From Lutimonas halocynthiae (GTDB lineage: Bacteria; Bacteroidota; Bacteroidia; Flavobacteriales; Flavobacteriaceae): a stretch of 64,000 bases of DNA. A program made the translations under genes and the position numbers. The notes beneath the pieces are model-generated. The model did not search any database and had not been told where the DNA came from. It saw nothing but the letters and a program-made list of their open reading frames with translations. The DNA lies in contig NZ_JAUFQO010000001.1 of NCBI RefSeq assembly GCF_030409835.1, forward strand, positions 558,001-622,000, read 5' to 3'. Positions 44,247-55,100 of the stretch are shown piece by piece (the first letter of the stretch is position 1; each line of letters starts with the position of its first letter).

Positions 44247-46304
44247 TCAGCTTACTTTTTCTCCGTTTGCAACGGAGTCAGCATCGGGTTCAATAAAACT
44301 AAGCTTGCCTTCGGTTGTATCACTCATTAAAATCATCCCTTGACTTTCAACCCCTCTCAATTTTCTTGGAGCAAGATTAACTAAAACAGACACTTTTTGT
44401 CCAATAATATTGGCAGGATCAAAACTTTCTGCAATGCCGCTTACGATAGTTCTGGTATCGATTCCAACATCAACTTTTAGTTTTAAAAGCTTCTTGGTCT
44501 TCGGTATTTTTTCAGCTTCAAGAATTGTTCCTATTCTAATGTCCAATTTACTGAAGTCATCAAAATTAATGGTTTCTTTTTGAGGTGTTAATTCAACAGT
44601 TACCTGACTCTTTTTTGACGCTTCTAGTTTGTCAATTTGAGTTTGAATTTCTGCATCTTCGATTTTTGCAAATAACAATTCAGCCTTATTGATTTGATGA
44701 TTCGCCGGCAGCAATGTTTTTTCTGTGCTAATCGACTTCCAATTCAGGTTTTCAAATCCTGTACTATTGAGAATTCCTTTTAATTTTATACTTGTAAAAG
44801 GAAGAAATGGTTCGCATAAAACTGATAAGCCTGTTGCGATTTGAAGTGCAACAAACATAATCGTTTTTACTCTTTCAGCATCTGTTTTTATTTTTTTCCA
44901 AGGCTCTTCATCAGCTAGATATTTGTTGCCCAGTCTTGCCAAATTCATCAGTTCAGAAAGCGCTTCTCTAAAGCGATACCTATCTATCGAGCTTGAAATA
45001 ATATCAGGATATTTAGCTAATAGATCAAGTGTTTTGTTATCTACTTCTGTAAAACTGTTTGGCTCAGGAACTGAACCTTCGTAGTATTTATCAGTCAATA
45101 CAACAACTCTATTGATAAAATTACCAAAGATAGCCACAAGTTCATTGTTATTTCTGGCCTGAAAATCTTTCCAGGTAAAATCATTATCCTTCGTCTCAGG
45201 CGCATTAGCGGTAAGCACATACCTTAATACATCTTGTTTTTCAGGAAATTCCTCAAGGTATTCATGAAGCCATACTGCCCAATTTCTCGAAGTTGAGATC
45301 TTGTTTCCTTCAAGATTTAAGAATTCATTTGCTGGTACATTTTCCGGAAGAATATAACTTCCCTGAGCCTTTAACATAGCAGGGAAAATGATACAATGAA
45401 ATACAATATTGTCTTTTCCTATAAAGTGAATCAAATTGGTACCTTCATCTTTCCAATAAGGCTCCCAATCTTTTCCTGTTCTTTCTGCCCATTCCTTTGT
45501 TGAAGAAATATAACCAATCGGCGCATCAAACCACACATATAAAACCTTTCCTTCCGCTCCTTTAACAGGAACTGGTATTCCCCAGTCTAAATCTCTGGTT
45601 ACAGCTCTTGGTTTTAAGCCATCGTCAACCCAAGATTTTACCTGGCCTAAAACATTGGCTTTCCAATCTTTTTTATGACCCTTTAGAATCCACTCATCCA
45701 GAAAACTTTCATATTCATTCAAAGGCAGATACCAATGCTTGGTTTCTCTTAGTGATGGTTTGTTTCCTGTAATAACTGATTTTGGGTTTATTAAATCCTG
45801 TGCATTGTGACTGGTACCGCAATTCTCGCATTGATCACCATAACTTTCTTCAAAGCCACATTTAGGGCAGGTTCCAACGATAAACCTGTCAGCTAAGAAT
45901 TGATCAGCCTCTTCATCATATAATTGAGCGGATGTTTCCTCAATAAATTTACCGTGTTCATATAAGTCCTTAAAGAATTCACCTGCCGTTTCGTGATGCA
46001 CTTTTGCTGTTGTTCGCGAATAATTATCAAAAGTAATTCCGAATTCCTGAAAAGATTTTTTAATGATCTCATGGTATTTATCCACTACGGCTTGAGGTGT
46101 AATTCCTTCCGCTTTAGCTTTTAAAGTAATAGGCACTCCGTGCTCATCTGAACCGCAAACAAATGCTACATCCTTGCCATTGAGGCGAAGGTATCTCGCA
46201 TAAATGTCAGCTGGAACATAAACTCCTGCCAAATGACCTATATGAACCGGCCCGTTGGTGTAGGGTAAAGCAGCTGTTATCGTATATCTTTTAGGATCTT
46301 GCAT
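44247..46304 (-). CDS. metG: Methionyl-tRNA synthetase, 685 aa
   Basis: Seen: HIGH in [14 protein letters not shown], a zinc knuckle ([18 protein letters not shown]), the signature [17 protein letters not shown] (KMSKS variant KISTS), and a C-terminal tRNA-binding EMAP-II-like domain ([39 protein letters not shown]). The length fits the Bacteroidota type. The promoter is probably in the short divergent gap to 46446. Confidence 0.97.
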   Translation of the reverse strand: MQDPKRYTITAALPYTNGPVHIGHLAGVYVPADIYARYLRLNGKDVAFVCGSDEHGVPITLKAKAEGITPQAVVDKYHEIIKKSFQEFGITFDNYSRTTAKVHHETAGEFFKDLYEHGKFIEETSAQLYDEEADQFLADRFIVGTCPKCGFEESYGDQCENCGTSHNAQDLINPKSVITGNKPSLRETKHWYLPLNEYESFLDEWILKGHKKDWKANVLGQVKSWVDDGLKPRAVTRDLDWGIPVPVKGAEGKVLYVWFDAPIGYISSTKEWAERTGKDWEPYWKDEGTNLIHFIGKDNIVFHCIIFPAMLKAQGSYILPENVPANEFLNLEGNKISTSRNWAVWLHEYLEEFPEKQDVLRYVLTANAPETKDNDFTWKDFQARNNNELVAIFGNFINRVVVLTDKYYEGSVPEPNSFTEVDNKTLDLLAKYPDIISSSIDRYRFREALSELMNLARLGNKYLADEEPWKKIKTDAERVKTIMFVALQIATGLSVLCEPFLPFTSIKLKGILNSTGFENLNWKSISTEKTLLPANHQINKAELLFAKIEDAEIQTQIDKLEASKKSQVTVELTPQKETINFDDFSKLDIRIGTILEAEKIPKTKKLLKLKVDVGIDTRTIVSGIAESFDPANIIGQKVSVLVNLAPRKLRGVESQGMILMSDTTEGKLSFIEPDADSVANGEKVS

Positions 46305-46445
46305 GTGTAAAAATTAAGACCACAAAAGTAAGAAAAAGGGTAAACATGTCATTCTTTATTTTCATTTATCAAGCTATTCATGCTTAGTTAAGAAAGGATG
46401 GTCAAAAAATAGATTTTAAATTATATTTTTATAAAAATTTAAAAA

Positions 46446-47459
46446 ATGTTTTACAAGTTAAATATATTGTTGTTTTCGTTGATTTGTCTGGTGCTTTTTA
46501 GCCAGAATACAACAGCTCAAAACGACACGGAGGCCATTATCACAAGAGATCTTATACGGCCACCACACTTAAAAAAAGGGGATACGATCATTATTTTGGC
46601 ACCAGCTGGAAAGATTAAAGACAGGGCGGCAATTGATCCGGGAATAGAACTTGCCAATCATTGGGGATTAGTGGTTTTTTTTGGAAATCATTTGCTTTCT
46701 CAGGATAGTTCTTTCGCCGGAACCGACTCAGAAAGACTGGAAGATCTTCAAAAGGCGCTTGATGACCCAAGCATCAAAGCCATATGGGCTGCTCGTGGAG
46801 GTTATGGTACGATAAGAATCATTGATGATCTTGATTTTTCAAAATTTATGGAACACCCTAAATGGATTATTGGTTATTCGGATGTGACCGTGTTGCATAA
46901 TAAAATTCACGGTTTAGGTTATCAGTCTATTCATGGGCAGATGCCATTGACTCTTGATTTGGAAGAGCCAAGTCAAAAAGAATCAATTCAAACCTTGTAT
47001 GGAACCTTATTTGGTAAGAAATTACAGTATAAAATACCTTCTTCAAAGTACAATCGTTTAGGTGAAGGCTCAGGTCAATTGGTAGGCGGTAATTTATCAA
47101 TTGTTTACAGTATGCTGGCCTCTGACACTAATCTAAACATGAATGGTAAAATTCTCTTCATTGAAGATGTTGGTGAAGCCTTGTATCATATAGATCGCAT
47201 GATGATTAGTTTGAAAAGAGCTGGATTTTTTAATAATTGTGGAGGTATTATTGTTGGGGATTTTAAGTTAAAATCTAATGAGGGTAATAGATTTGGGAAA
47301 ACACTGGAAGAAATAGTTCTTGAAGCTGCTGAAGGAACTGAATTTCCAATTGTCTTTAATTTTCCGGCCGGCCATGTTGATGATAATAGAACATTATTAT
47401 TAGGAAGTTATGTTGACATGAAAGTAGCAAAGAATAAAACCAGGATAAAATTTAGATAA
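46446..47459 (+). CDS. LD-carboxypeptidase (S66), exported, 337 aa
   Basis: A signal peptide (LNILLFSLICLVLFSQNTTA) precedes the S66 fold: IIILAPAGKIKDRAAI, WAARGGYGTIRIIDDLDFS with the Ser-containing GYSDVTVL nucleophile region, GGNLSIVYSML and FIEDVGEALYHIDRMM. It trims the terminal D-Ala from peptidoglycan tetrapeptides. Most homologues are cytosolic; the signal peptide suggests periplasmic action. yraN follows after 3 nt. Confidence 0.92.
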   Translation: MFYKLNILLFSLICLVLFSQNTTAQNDTEAIITRDLIRPPHLKKGDTIIILAPAGKIKDRAAIDPGIELANHWGLVVFFGNHLLSQDSSFAGTDSERLEDLQKALDDPSIKAIWAARGGYGTIRIIDDLDFSKFMEHPKWIIGYSDVTVLHNKIHGLGYQSIHGQMPLTLDLEEPSQKESIQTLYGTLFGKKLQYKIPSSKYNRLGEGSGQLVGGNLSIVYSMLASDTNLNMNGKILFIEDVGEALYHIDRMMISLKRAGFFNNCGGIIVGDFKLKSNEGNRFGKTLEEIVLEAAEGTEFPIVFNFPAGHVDDNRTLLLGSYVDMKVAKNKTRIKFR

Positions 47460-47462
47460 AAA

Positions 47463-47822
47463 ATGGCAGCTCATAATGAACTTGGAAATCATGGTGAGCA
47501 ACTGGCTGTGCAGTATTTAATAGAGAAAGGATTTATAATAAGAGAGCAGAATTGGCGGTTCAAAAAGGCCGAGGTGGATATCATCGCTCAAAAAGGAGAT
47601 GTTCTGGCCATTGTTGAGGTGAAGACCAGATCGAATAGTTTTTTTGGTGACCCCCAGGAATTCGTAAAGCGGGATAAGATCAATTTAATAGTAAAAGCGG
47701 TAGATCATTATGTTACTGAACTCGACTTGGATGTGGAGGTACGATTTGACATTATAGGAATTGTGAAGACTGACTTTAAAACCTCCATTACCCATTTAGA
47801 GGATGCTTTTTACCACTTTTAA
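47463..47822 (+). CDS. yraN: YraN/UPF0102 family putative endonuclease, 119 aa
   Basis: The full-length fold is LGNHGEQLAVQYLIEKGFII, NWRFKKAEVDIIAQKGDVLA, IVEVKTRSNSFFGDP, matching the Holliday-junction resolvase-like nuclease core (E, D, ExK). Function is not established. Only 3 nt separate it from the LD-carboxypeptidase gene. Confidence 0.93.
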   Translation: MAAHNELGNHGEQLAVQYLIEKGFIIREQNWRFKKAEVDIIAQKGDVLAIVEVKTRSNSFFGDPQEFVKRDKINLIVKAVDHYVTELDLDVEVRFDIIGIVKTDFKTSITHLEDAFYHF

Positions 47823-47844
47823 CAGATCCGGTTCATCTTTACAA

Positions 47845-49191
47845 TTATCTTGTTTCAAACATTGTTTTTAATTCATTAAAGTCTTCCGGTTTGGCAAGAA
47901 TTTTCTTTTCAGCGTCTAATACCAGGTAGGTGGGAATGGCCGAAATACCATAGTCTTTGACTTTTTGACTTGACCATTTATCCAAATCTAAAATATTGAC
48001 AAACTCACTGTACTCCTTTGTCATAATCTCCCAGCTTTGTTTATTATCCTCTAGACCTACAGCTACGACTTTAATATTCTCAATGCCGCTTATAAATGTA
48101 TAAAATTCAGGGATTTCCATTTGGCAATGTGGACAATTGGAACTAAAAAACAAAACGATAAAATAGTCAGTTCCCGATAGACTGTGCAGCGTGTTTGTTT
48201 TACCATCAGACTCCCAGCTAAAATCAGGGGCGATGCTGCCCAGGGCTGTTAGCAATGTTGCCTCTGTTCTTCTGATTAATTCTTCGTTTTGATAGGCAAC
48301 GGGCAAAGCTTTGTAATAGGTGTCCATTACAAAGTTGATCATTTCTACATTTTCACTTATCAAGTAAGTTTCAATTAGTTCCTCCTCAAAACTGGACAAA
48401 GTTTCAAAATGATGGTCAATCCAATTTACCGCCTTTTCAATTGCAACTTTTTGAAGTTCATTTTCTGAAACTTCATCTTCGCCTTGGTTTAAATAAAAGA
48501 CATAGTCGTTTAAGCGGTCATTGACAAAAGTAGAGTGATTTAAAATGCTATCTGAAAGGTCCATGGCATCAAAAAAATGTTCCTTTATGGCTTCAAGATA
48601 AGCCTCAGGTTCCTTATGAGGCGAATTCTCGTTATACTGCGAGCTGGCTAGGATAAAATGATTTGCGAGCAAACCTTCAGAGTTTTTTTCAAAAAGATGC
48701 TGTTCATCTTTTAAATCCGCGAGGTATTTTTTGTATGTTTTTTCAAGCGCTTCATCGGTTTTTTTATCAGTAGATTTAAAATAAAGCACCTGAATCGAAT
48801 CCAATCTTTGTTGCTTTGATTTTATTGCCTCATAATAATTGTGATAGATATTATTCTCTTCTGATTCTGAAAACGATATGGAGGTATCAGGATTATTTGG
48901 GTCAAATGAAAACTTCACGTCTTCTTTATTGTAGATAAATTCGACATACAGATTGTTTTCAATTTGATAGTACGCCCGGTAAATACCAGAATCTTCCTTT
49001 TCGTCAATTTCAAACTTAAATTCACCATCTTCTACATCTGCATTCGCAATATAGGTTTGTTCACCGTTCTCCAATTTATACAGCAGAATCCACGAATAAT
49101 CATGGTCAGGGTCTATAGTTCCATTAATGGAATATTGAGCTTGAAGTGCATAGCCAAAGACAAACAACAATAAAAAAAGATACTTCCTCAT
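47845..49191 (-). CDS. TlpA-like periplasmic thioredoxin, 448 aa
   Basis: A signal peptide (YLFLLLFVFGYALQAQ) is followed by a DUF4369-like beta domain (YSINGTIDPDHDYSWILL, YIANADVEDGEFKFEID), a long helical middle, and a C-terminal thioredoxin-like domain with the redox motif CPHC (FFSSNCPHCQMEIPEFYTFI) and a cis-Pro (ISAIPTYLVLD). Disulfide reductase or thiol-trapping role in the envelope. Family members of this size are common in Bacteroidota. Confidence 0.9.
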   Translation of the reverse strand: MRKYLFLLLFVFGYALQAQYSINGTIDPDHDYSWILLYKLENGEQTYIANADVEDGEFKFEIDEKEDSGIYRAYYQIENNLYVEFIYNKEDVKFSFDPNNPDTSISFSESEENNIYHNYYEAIKSKQQRLDSIQVLYFKSTDKKTDEALEKTYKKYLADLKDEQHLFEKNSEGLLANHFILASSQYNENSPHKEPEAYLEAIKEHFFDAMDLSDSILNHSTFVNDRLNDYVFYLNQGEDEVSENELQKVAIEKAVNWIDHHFETLSSFEEELIETYLISENVEMINFVMDTYYKALPVAYQNEELIRRTEATLLTALGSIAPDFSWESDGKTNTLHSLSGTDYFIVLFFSSNCPHCQMEIPEFYTFISGIENIKVVAVGLEDNKQSWEIMTKEYSEFVNILDLDKWSSQKVKDYGISAIPTYLVLDAEKKILAKPEDFNELKTMFETR

Positions 49192-49282
49192 ATAGGATTT
49201 TTTTGCAAAGGTACAATTTATCTTAAAATTCTTGATTCATGAAGCTGGCCTTTGACAGTCCTTATCAACGCATCTAATTGAG

Positions 49283-49290
49283 TATCTTTG
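49283..49290 (+). promoter_or_regulatory. Probable SDR gene -7 box
   Basis: TATCTTTG matches TAnnTTTG, 12 nt before the ATG at 49303, leaving a nearly leaderless mRNA. It overlaps the longer TTG start at 49288 and rules that start out. Confidence 0.5.
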
Positions 49291-49302
49291 AAAAAACTGA
49301 TT

Positions 49303-50097
49303 ATGAATCTAAAGAATAATATTATTTGGATCACAGGATCCTCTTCCGGAATTGGTGCCGCTTTGGCGCGACAGTATTCTGAGTTGGGAGCTCAATTGAT
49401 TCTCTCTGCAAGAAATACAGAAGCTTTAGAAGAAGTGAAATTGTCATGTTTGCATCCAGAACGCATCAAGACCTTGCCATTGGATTTGGCTGATACTTCA
49501 GCTCTAAAAGGAAAGGTTGAGCTGGCTCTAAGTCTGTTTGGAAGGATAGATATACTTGTTAATAATGCCGGAATAAGTCAAAGATCACTCGTTTCGGATA
49601 CATTTTTGGAGGTAGATAGAAGAATTTTTGAAGTGAATTATTTTGGGACAATAGTTTTGACAAAAGCCTTACTTCCACATTTCAAAATGAATAAGAAGGG
49701 GCATTTAGTCGTAATAAGCAGTGTGGTAGGTAAAATTGGAACGCCATTAAGATCTTCATATTCAGCATCTAAACATGCTTTGCATGGTTTCTTTGATAGC
49801 CTGAGGGCAGAATGTTATGATGACAGATTAGACGTCACTTTAATATGCCCAGGTTTTGTGAATACAGATGTTTCAATTAATGCACTCACAGCAAAAGGAA
49901 ATAAGCAAGGCACAAAAGACAAGGCTACCGCCAACGGACTCAGCCCAGAATTTTTTGCAAAGAAAGCGATAAAGGCAATCTATCGAAGAAAACAAGAAGT
50001 TGTGATTGGAGGTTTTCTGGAGGTTTTAGCTGTTTATGTAAAAAGATTTTTCCCATTACTTCTCTCAAGAATGGTTAGAAAAGTGGACGTTACATAA
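49303..50097 (+). CDS. Short-chain dehydrogenase/reductase, DHRS7-like, 264 aa
   Basis: Rossmann motif WITGSSSGIGAALARQY, NNAGISQRSLV, catalytic Ser in VISSVVGKIG, YSASKHALHGFFDSLRAE (Tyr-x-x-x-Lys) and PGFVNTDVS. The C-terminal stretch FLEVLAVYVKRFFPLLLSRM is amphipathic/hydrophobic, resembling membrane-associated DHRS7-type SDRs. Substrate unknown. The 3' end overlaps the opposite-strand gene by 8 nt. Confidence 0.9.
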   Translation: MNLKNNIIWITGSSSGIGAALARQYSELGAQLILSARNTEALEEVKLSCLHPERIKTLPLDLADTSALKGKVELALSLFGRIDILVNNAGISQRSLVSDTFLEVDRRIFEVNYFGTIVLTKALLPHFKMNKKGHLVVISSVVGKIGTPLRSSYSASKHALHGFFDSLRAECYDDRLDVTLICPGFVNTDVSINALTAKGNKQGTKDKATANGLSPEFFAKKAIKAIYRRKQEVVIGGFLEVLAVYVKRFFPLLLSRMVRKVDVT

Positions 50098-50560
50098 TCG
50101 GTTTTTCAGTATTTGAACCGTCGATTATTTTATCCAGATCTGCCTGAGTTAAGTTCGTTTTTAAACCAATTAAAACGAGCTCATCCCCGGAAGCTATTTC
50201 GAGTACTATTTCTTTAACTTTTTTATTTCTCTGAAGTGTAAAAAACGCAATTTTATCATTTTTACTTTTCACTTTGATCGTTTTTTCAAACCTCGATCTA
50301 TTGATAAACTTGTCAAATTGCTCAGTTTTGTCTTCAGCGTGTTCAGAAAACACAAGAATTCGAATATGCTTGGCTTTTTTCAACAATGGTTTGATGTCTT
50401 CAATAGATTCCTCCGGCAAGAAACTTGCGATTAATGAACTACTAAGGCCAAAGGAAAATTCAGAATCGTCTTCATGTTCTTGGTAGAATGAATTAAAAGA
50501 GGTGTTGATAGCACAAGAGGAAAACGCAACAATAAATAATAACAAAAAAACTCTTTTCAT
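50090..50560 (-). CDS. DUF4252 lipoprotein, 156 aa
   Basis: Lipobox at FSSC (signal MKRVFLLLFIVAFSSC). The body (KKAKHIRILVFSEHAEDKTE, FINRSRFEKTIKVKSKNDKI, ELVLIGLKTNLTQADLDKII) matches the Bacteroidota DUF4252 family of unknown function. Outer or inner membrane lipoprotein. Convergent with the SDR gene. Confidence 0.8.
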   Translation of the reverse strand: MKRVFLLLFIVAFSSCAINTSFNSFYQEHEDDSEFSFGLSSSLIASFLPEESIEDIKPLLKKAKHIRILVFSEHAEDKTEQFDKFINRSRFEKTIKVKSKNDKIAFFTLQRNKKVKEIVLEIASGDELVLIGLKTNLTQADLDKIIDGSNTEKPIM

Positions 50561-50603
50561 GGTGGGGATTTCCTATACGACGATTGAAGTCGGGTTTTGT
50601 AAC

Positions 50604-50657
50604 AAAAAAACTCAAGGCTTACTCAGGGTTTCACTTAAAGTGAAGCTCTGAGTAAGC
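50604..50657 (-). terminator. phoH terminator, nearly perfect 41-nt palindrome
   Basis: GCTTACTCAG (50617-50626) pairs with CTGAGTAAGC (50648-50657), and TTCACTT with AAGTGAA inside. On the minus strand the stem is followed by CTTGAGTTTTTTTG. It lies 19 nt after the phoH stop. Confidence 0.85.
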
Positions 50658-50675
50658 TCTGAGGCAGAAAAATTG

Positions 50676-52010
50676 TTAAAGCATATCATTTGCTAAGTTG
50701 GCTAATTCTGAACGTTCTCCTTTTTCCAATTTGATATGGGCAAAGAGTGAATTTCCTTTTAGCCTGTCTATCAAATAGGTGAGTCCGTTACTGTGCTCGT
50801 CCATATAAGGAGTGTCTATTTGATTGATGTCTCCGGTAAATATGACTTTGGTGCCTTCACCAGCTCTTGTAATGATGGTTTTTACTTCATGGGGTGTAAG
50901 ATTTTGAGCCTCATCAATAATGAAAATTGCATTGCTAAGACTTCGACCTCGAATAAACGCAAGCGCTGTAATAGTAAGTAAACCAGATTCTTGTAATTGT
51001 TCTAGTAACTTGCTCTTTTTTTCATTGGCTTTAAATTGATTCTTTATAAAAGTAAGGTTGTCCCAGAGAGGTTGCATGTATGGAGATATTTTATCCTCAG
51101 CATCACCAGGAAGAAAACCTATCTCTCTATTACTCAGAGGAATAATAGGTCGGGCAAGGATAATCTGGTCATATTTATTTTTTTGTTCCAAGGCGGATGC
51201 TAACGCCAACAGTGTTTTACCTGTTCCTGCAACTCCTTCTAAGGCTACTAGTTTAATATCTTCGTTGAGTAAGGCATTTAATCCAAAAGTTTGTTCAGCG
51301 TTACGAGGTTTGATACCGAAAACATATTTTTTATCAACTTTTTCAATAGCATCGGTTACCCCATTATATCTGGCAAGTACTGAATTTGTACAGTTGTTAA
51401 GAATATAATAGCCATTGGTAATTTTTTCCTTCCCAAGAATTCCTTTTTCTTTTACCTGACTCTTTTGATAAATACTTTGAATCACATCTGCATCAATATT
51501 GTCTATTACAGGTAGCCCTTCAGAAAACTTCTTTATGTTTTTGACCTTACCTGTTTCATAATCTTCAGATACAAGTCCGATTGCTCTCGCTTTGATACGA
51601 AGGTTAATGTCTTTAGACACTAAAATGATGGCATTGTCTTTTTCTTCATTTTGCAATGAAATGGCCGCGTTTATGATTTTGTTGTCATTTTTTGTATTTC
51701 CATAGATTTCTTCAGCATCTACTTTTTCCAAAGCGAGTTGATCCATGATCACTTTGATTTTACCATTGTCTTTTCCAAGCCCTATCCAAGAATTTAATCC
51801 GTTAACTCCTGATAATTTATCTAAGAACCGGATTACTTCTCTAGCTTCAAAATTTTTAGTTTCATTACCTATTTTGAACTGATCTAACTCTTCCAAAACA
51901 GTTATTGGAATAGCCACATCATTCTCTTCAAAACTCTTGATTGAATTGTGATCAAATAATAAAACAGATGTGTCTAAGACGTAAATTTTCTTTGTAGTGC
52001 TTTTCTTCAT
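50676..52010 (-). CDS. PhoH-family protein with N-terminal PIN domain, 444 aa
   Basis: A PIN nuclease domain (YVLDTSVLLFDHNSIKSFEE, ILVSKDINLRIKARAIG) precedes a PhoH-like ATPase with Walker A VALEGVAGTGKTLLALASAL and Walker B SNAIFIIDEAQNLTPHEV. It is the YlaK/PhoH2 type, an RNA helicase/RNase linked to toxin-like or RNA-quality roles. The ATG at 52010 starts KKSTTKKIYVLDTS; the longer start at 52040 is less likely. Confidence 0.92.
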   Translation of the reverse strand: MKKSTTKKIYVLDTSVLLFDHNSIKSFEENDVAIPITVLEELDQFKIGNETKNFEAREVIRFLDKLSGVNGLNSWIGLGKDNGKIKVIMDQLALEKVDAEEIYGNTKNDNKIINAAISLQNEEKDNAIILVSKDINLRIKARAIGLVSEDYETGKVKNIKKFSEGLPVIDNIDADVIQSIYQKSQVKEKGILGKEKITNGYYILNNCTNSVLARYNGVTDAIEKVDKKYVFGIKPRNAEQTFGLNALLNEDIKLVALEGVAGTGKTLLALASALEQKNKYDQIILARPIIPLSNREIGFLPGDAEDKISPYMQPLWDNLTFIKNQFKANEKKSKLLEQLQESGLLTITALAFIRGRSLSNAIFIIDEAQNLTPHEVKTIITRAGEGTKVIFTGDINQIDTPYMDEHSNGLTYLIDRLKGNSLFAHIKLEKGERSELANLANDML

Positions 52011-52177
52011 AAAATTTATTTTTTGGCGAGAGCACATCATTTTTGTGATGATGGGCTTATTTTTTCATAGGTGCCTTGCAAATGGCAGCTTCTAATTTTT
52101 TAAAAATGTACAAAAAATAAAGCTTGAAAAAAGAGGGAGGGATTAAAATATGGCTAGACTTATTAACAAGAAGTTAA

Positions 52178-55100
52178 CTAAATGGCGTGTAAGGTGTCTA
52201 AAGCCTTTTCAATACTATCAATCCGAATAAAGGTAATAAGGAGTCTTAGGCCCTTTTTTGTTTGTTTTTCTTTCATGACGCAAGTTTGGCCATGAGATTG
52301 AACATATTTCAGCACTTTTGTGAAAAACGGACTTTGATAAAAATCGCTTTGCTGGTCAGACAAGAAATAGCCTATCATTCTTTTTTGTTTCAAAATGACT
52401 CTTTCTAAACCAAGAGTTCGGGCGACCCATTTTAACCTTATTGAATTTAACAAGTCAACAGCTTCAATCGTCAGTTCCCCAAATCTATCAATTAGTTTCT
52501 TTTCAAACTCCTGTATTTCCTCTTCAGTTTCGAGTTCACTAAGTTCTTTGTAGAGACTTAACCTCTCTGCTATACTGCTGATATAGTCATCAGGAAAGAG
52601 AATTTCAAAGTCAGTATCGATCTGAACTTCCTTTACATATTCTTTGATTTGATCTTCGTCCTGATGGTAAAGATCTTTAAATTCATTTTCTTTCAGTTCC
52701 TGAATAGCTTCATTCAGAATCTTTTGATAGGTTTCGAATCCGATATCATTGATGAAACCAGATTGCTCACCACCTAAAAGGTCACCGGCCCCTCTGATTT
52801 CTAGATCCTTCATGGCTATATAAAAGCCGCTACCTAATTCAGAATGGAGTTCAAGAGCCTGAATTCTTTTTCGGGCATCATCGGTCATCATATGATATGG
52901 TGGGGTAATTAAATAACAAAAAGCCTTTTTGTTAGACCTTCCCACACGACCTCTCATTTGATGCAAGTCACTTAATCCAAAGTTATTGGCATTATTTATA
53001 AAAATGGTATTGGCATTGGGCACGTCTAAACCGCTTTCAACAATAGTTGTACTGACCAATACGTCAAAATCACCGTTAATAAATTGAAGCATCAGTTGCT
53101 CCAGTTTTTTTCCTTCCATCTGGCCATGACCAATACCCACTTTTGCATCGGGTACCAATCTTTGAATAAGTCCGGCTACTTCAGTTATATTTTCTATACG
53201 GTTATGGATAAAGAATACCTGGCCACCTCTCAGAATTTCATAACGAACAGCATCTCTTATGGTATCTTCTCCAAAACGAATTACATTAGTTTCTATGGGA
53301 TGCCTGTTTGGAGGAGGTGTTTTTATTACAGATAAGTCTCTCGCTGCCATGAGAGAGAATTGAAGCGTCCTGGGAATAGGAGTAGCTGTAAGGGTCAGCG
53401 TATCTATATTTTCTTTAATAGTCTTTAACTTGTCTTTAACGGCCACACCAAATTTTTGCTCTTCATCAATGATCAAAAGACCAAGGTCTTTGAATTTCAC
53501 ACTTTTACTCACGAGCTGATGCGTTCCAATAACAATATCAACACCTCCACTTTCCAAGCCTTCTAAAACATCCTTTCTCTGTTTAGTAGTTCTGAATCGG
53601 TTTAAATAATCTACTCTTAGCGGAAAATCTTTTAGCCTTTCCTTGAATGTTTTTGCATGTTGGAATGCCAAAATAGTGGTAGGAACTAATATGGCGACCT
53701 GTTTCCCATTGTCAACAGCTTTGAAGGCGGCTCTTATGGCTATCTCTGTTTTCCCAAATCCAACATCTCCACAAATCAACCTGTCCATGGGTTGGTCTTT
53801 TTCCATATCTGCTTTGACCGCTTCAGTGGCGCTTAGTTGGTCAGGAGTGTCTTCATAAATAAAACTCGCTTCCAATTCATGTTGTAGATAGCTGTCGATA
53901 TTATAGGCATGTCCTTTTTGAAGTTTTCTTTTTGCATAAAGTTCTATTAGATTATAGGCAATATGCTTGACTCTGGCCTTTGTTTTTTGTTTGAGGTTTT
54001 TCCAAACATTTGACCCCAGTTTATGAACTTTAGGAGCCTTACCATCTTTACCGTTGTATTTGGTGATTTTATGCAAGGCATGAATGCTGATATACAAAAC
54101 ATCCCTTTCTCCATATATAAGTTTTATAGCTTCTTGTTTCTTGCCTTCTACATCGATTTTATGCAGACCTCCAAAACGACCTATTCCGTGGTCAATATGC
54201 GTTACATAGTCTCCAATTTCAAGATTTGTCAACTCCTTGAGTTGTATAGATTGTTTTTTCGCAAAACCACTTTTTAATCTGAATTTATGGTAGCGCTCAA
54301 ATATTTGATGATCGGTATAACAGGCAATTTTAAGATCTCGGTCAATAAAACCCTGGTATAATGGTGTGGTTATGGTTTGGTAGGTAACTTCTTTGTCGAG
54401 ATCGTCGAAAATATCATGAAACCTCTTGGCCTGATTTTCATTGTCACAAAACAAATAATTTGTTATACCCGCTTCAGAATTCTCATTTAGGGTTTCAATT
54501 AATAAATCGAATTGTTTGTTAAAAGCCGGCTGAGGCAGGGTATCAAAAGCAATGGTTTTATCAAACTTTCCTTTGGATCTGTTTTCTATGATAACACTTG
54601 AAAATGCTGTTAATTGATTATCTATTAGCGCTCCATCGCAAAACAACTCATCAGGGCTGCTGTGCTTTATTTCACCCTTAAGATTCTCAAACGCCTCTTT
54701 AGCTTTTACGTATAACTTGTCTAAACGAGCCTTATTTAAATCAGGGCTTTTTGTAAAAACTACCGTTTTTGAAGAAATATACTTTAGAAAGCTCTGGCGT
54801 TTCTCTTCAAGAAATTTGTTTTCAACATTAGGCATGATATCGATCTTGGTCAATCGATCTATCGAGAGTTGCGTTTCTATGTCAAAGGTCCGGATACTAT
54901 CTATTTCATCTCCAAAAAATTCGATTCGATAAGGATAATCATTTGAAAATGAGAATACATCGATGATGCCTCCTCTAATAGCAAAATCTCCGGGGTCTAC
55001 AACAAAATCAACACGATTGAATTTGTACTCATGGAGTAAGTCATGAACAAAATCTAGAGACAGGGTGTCAGCCACTGCCAGTTTAAGGGTGTTTCTTTTT

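Noticed and set aside
50617-50657. Operator or mobile palindromic element
   Set aside because: Position after the phoH stop and the T-run on the minus strand fit a terminator better.
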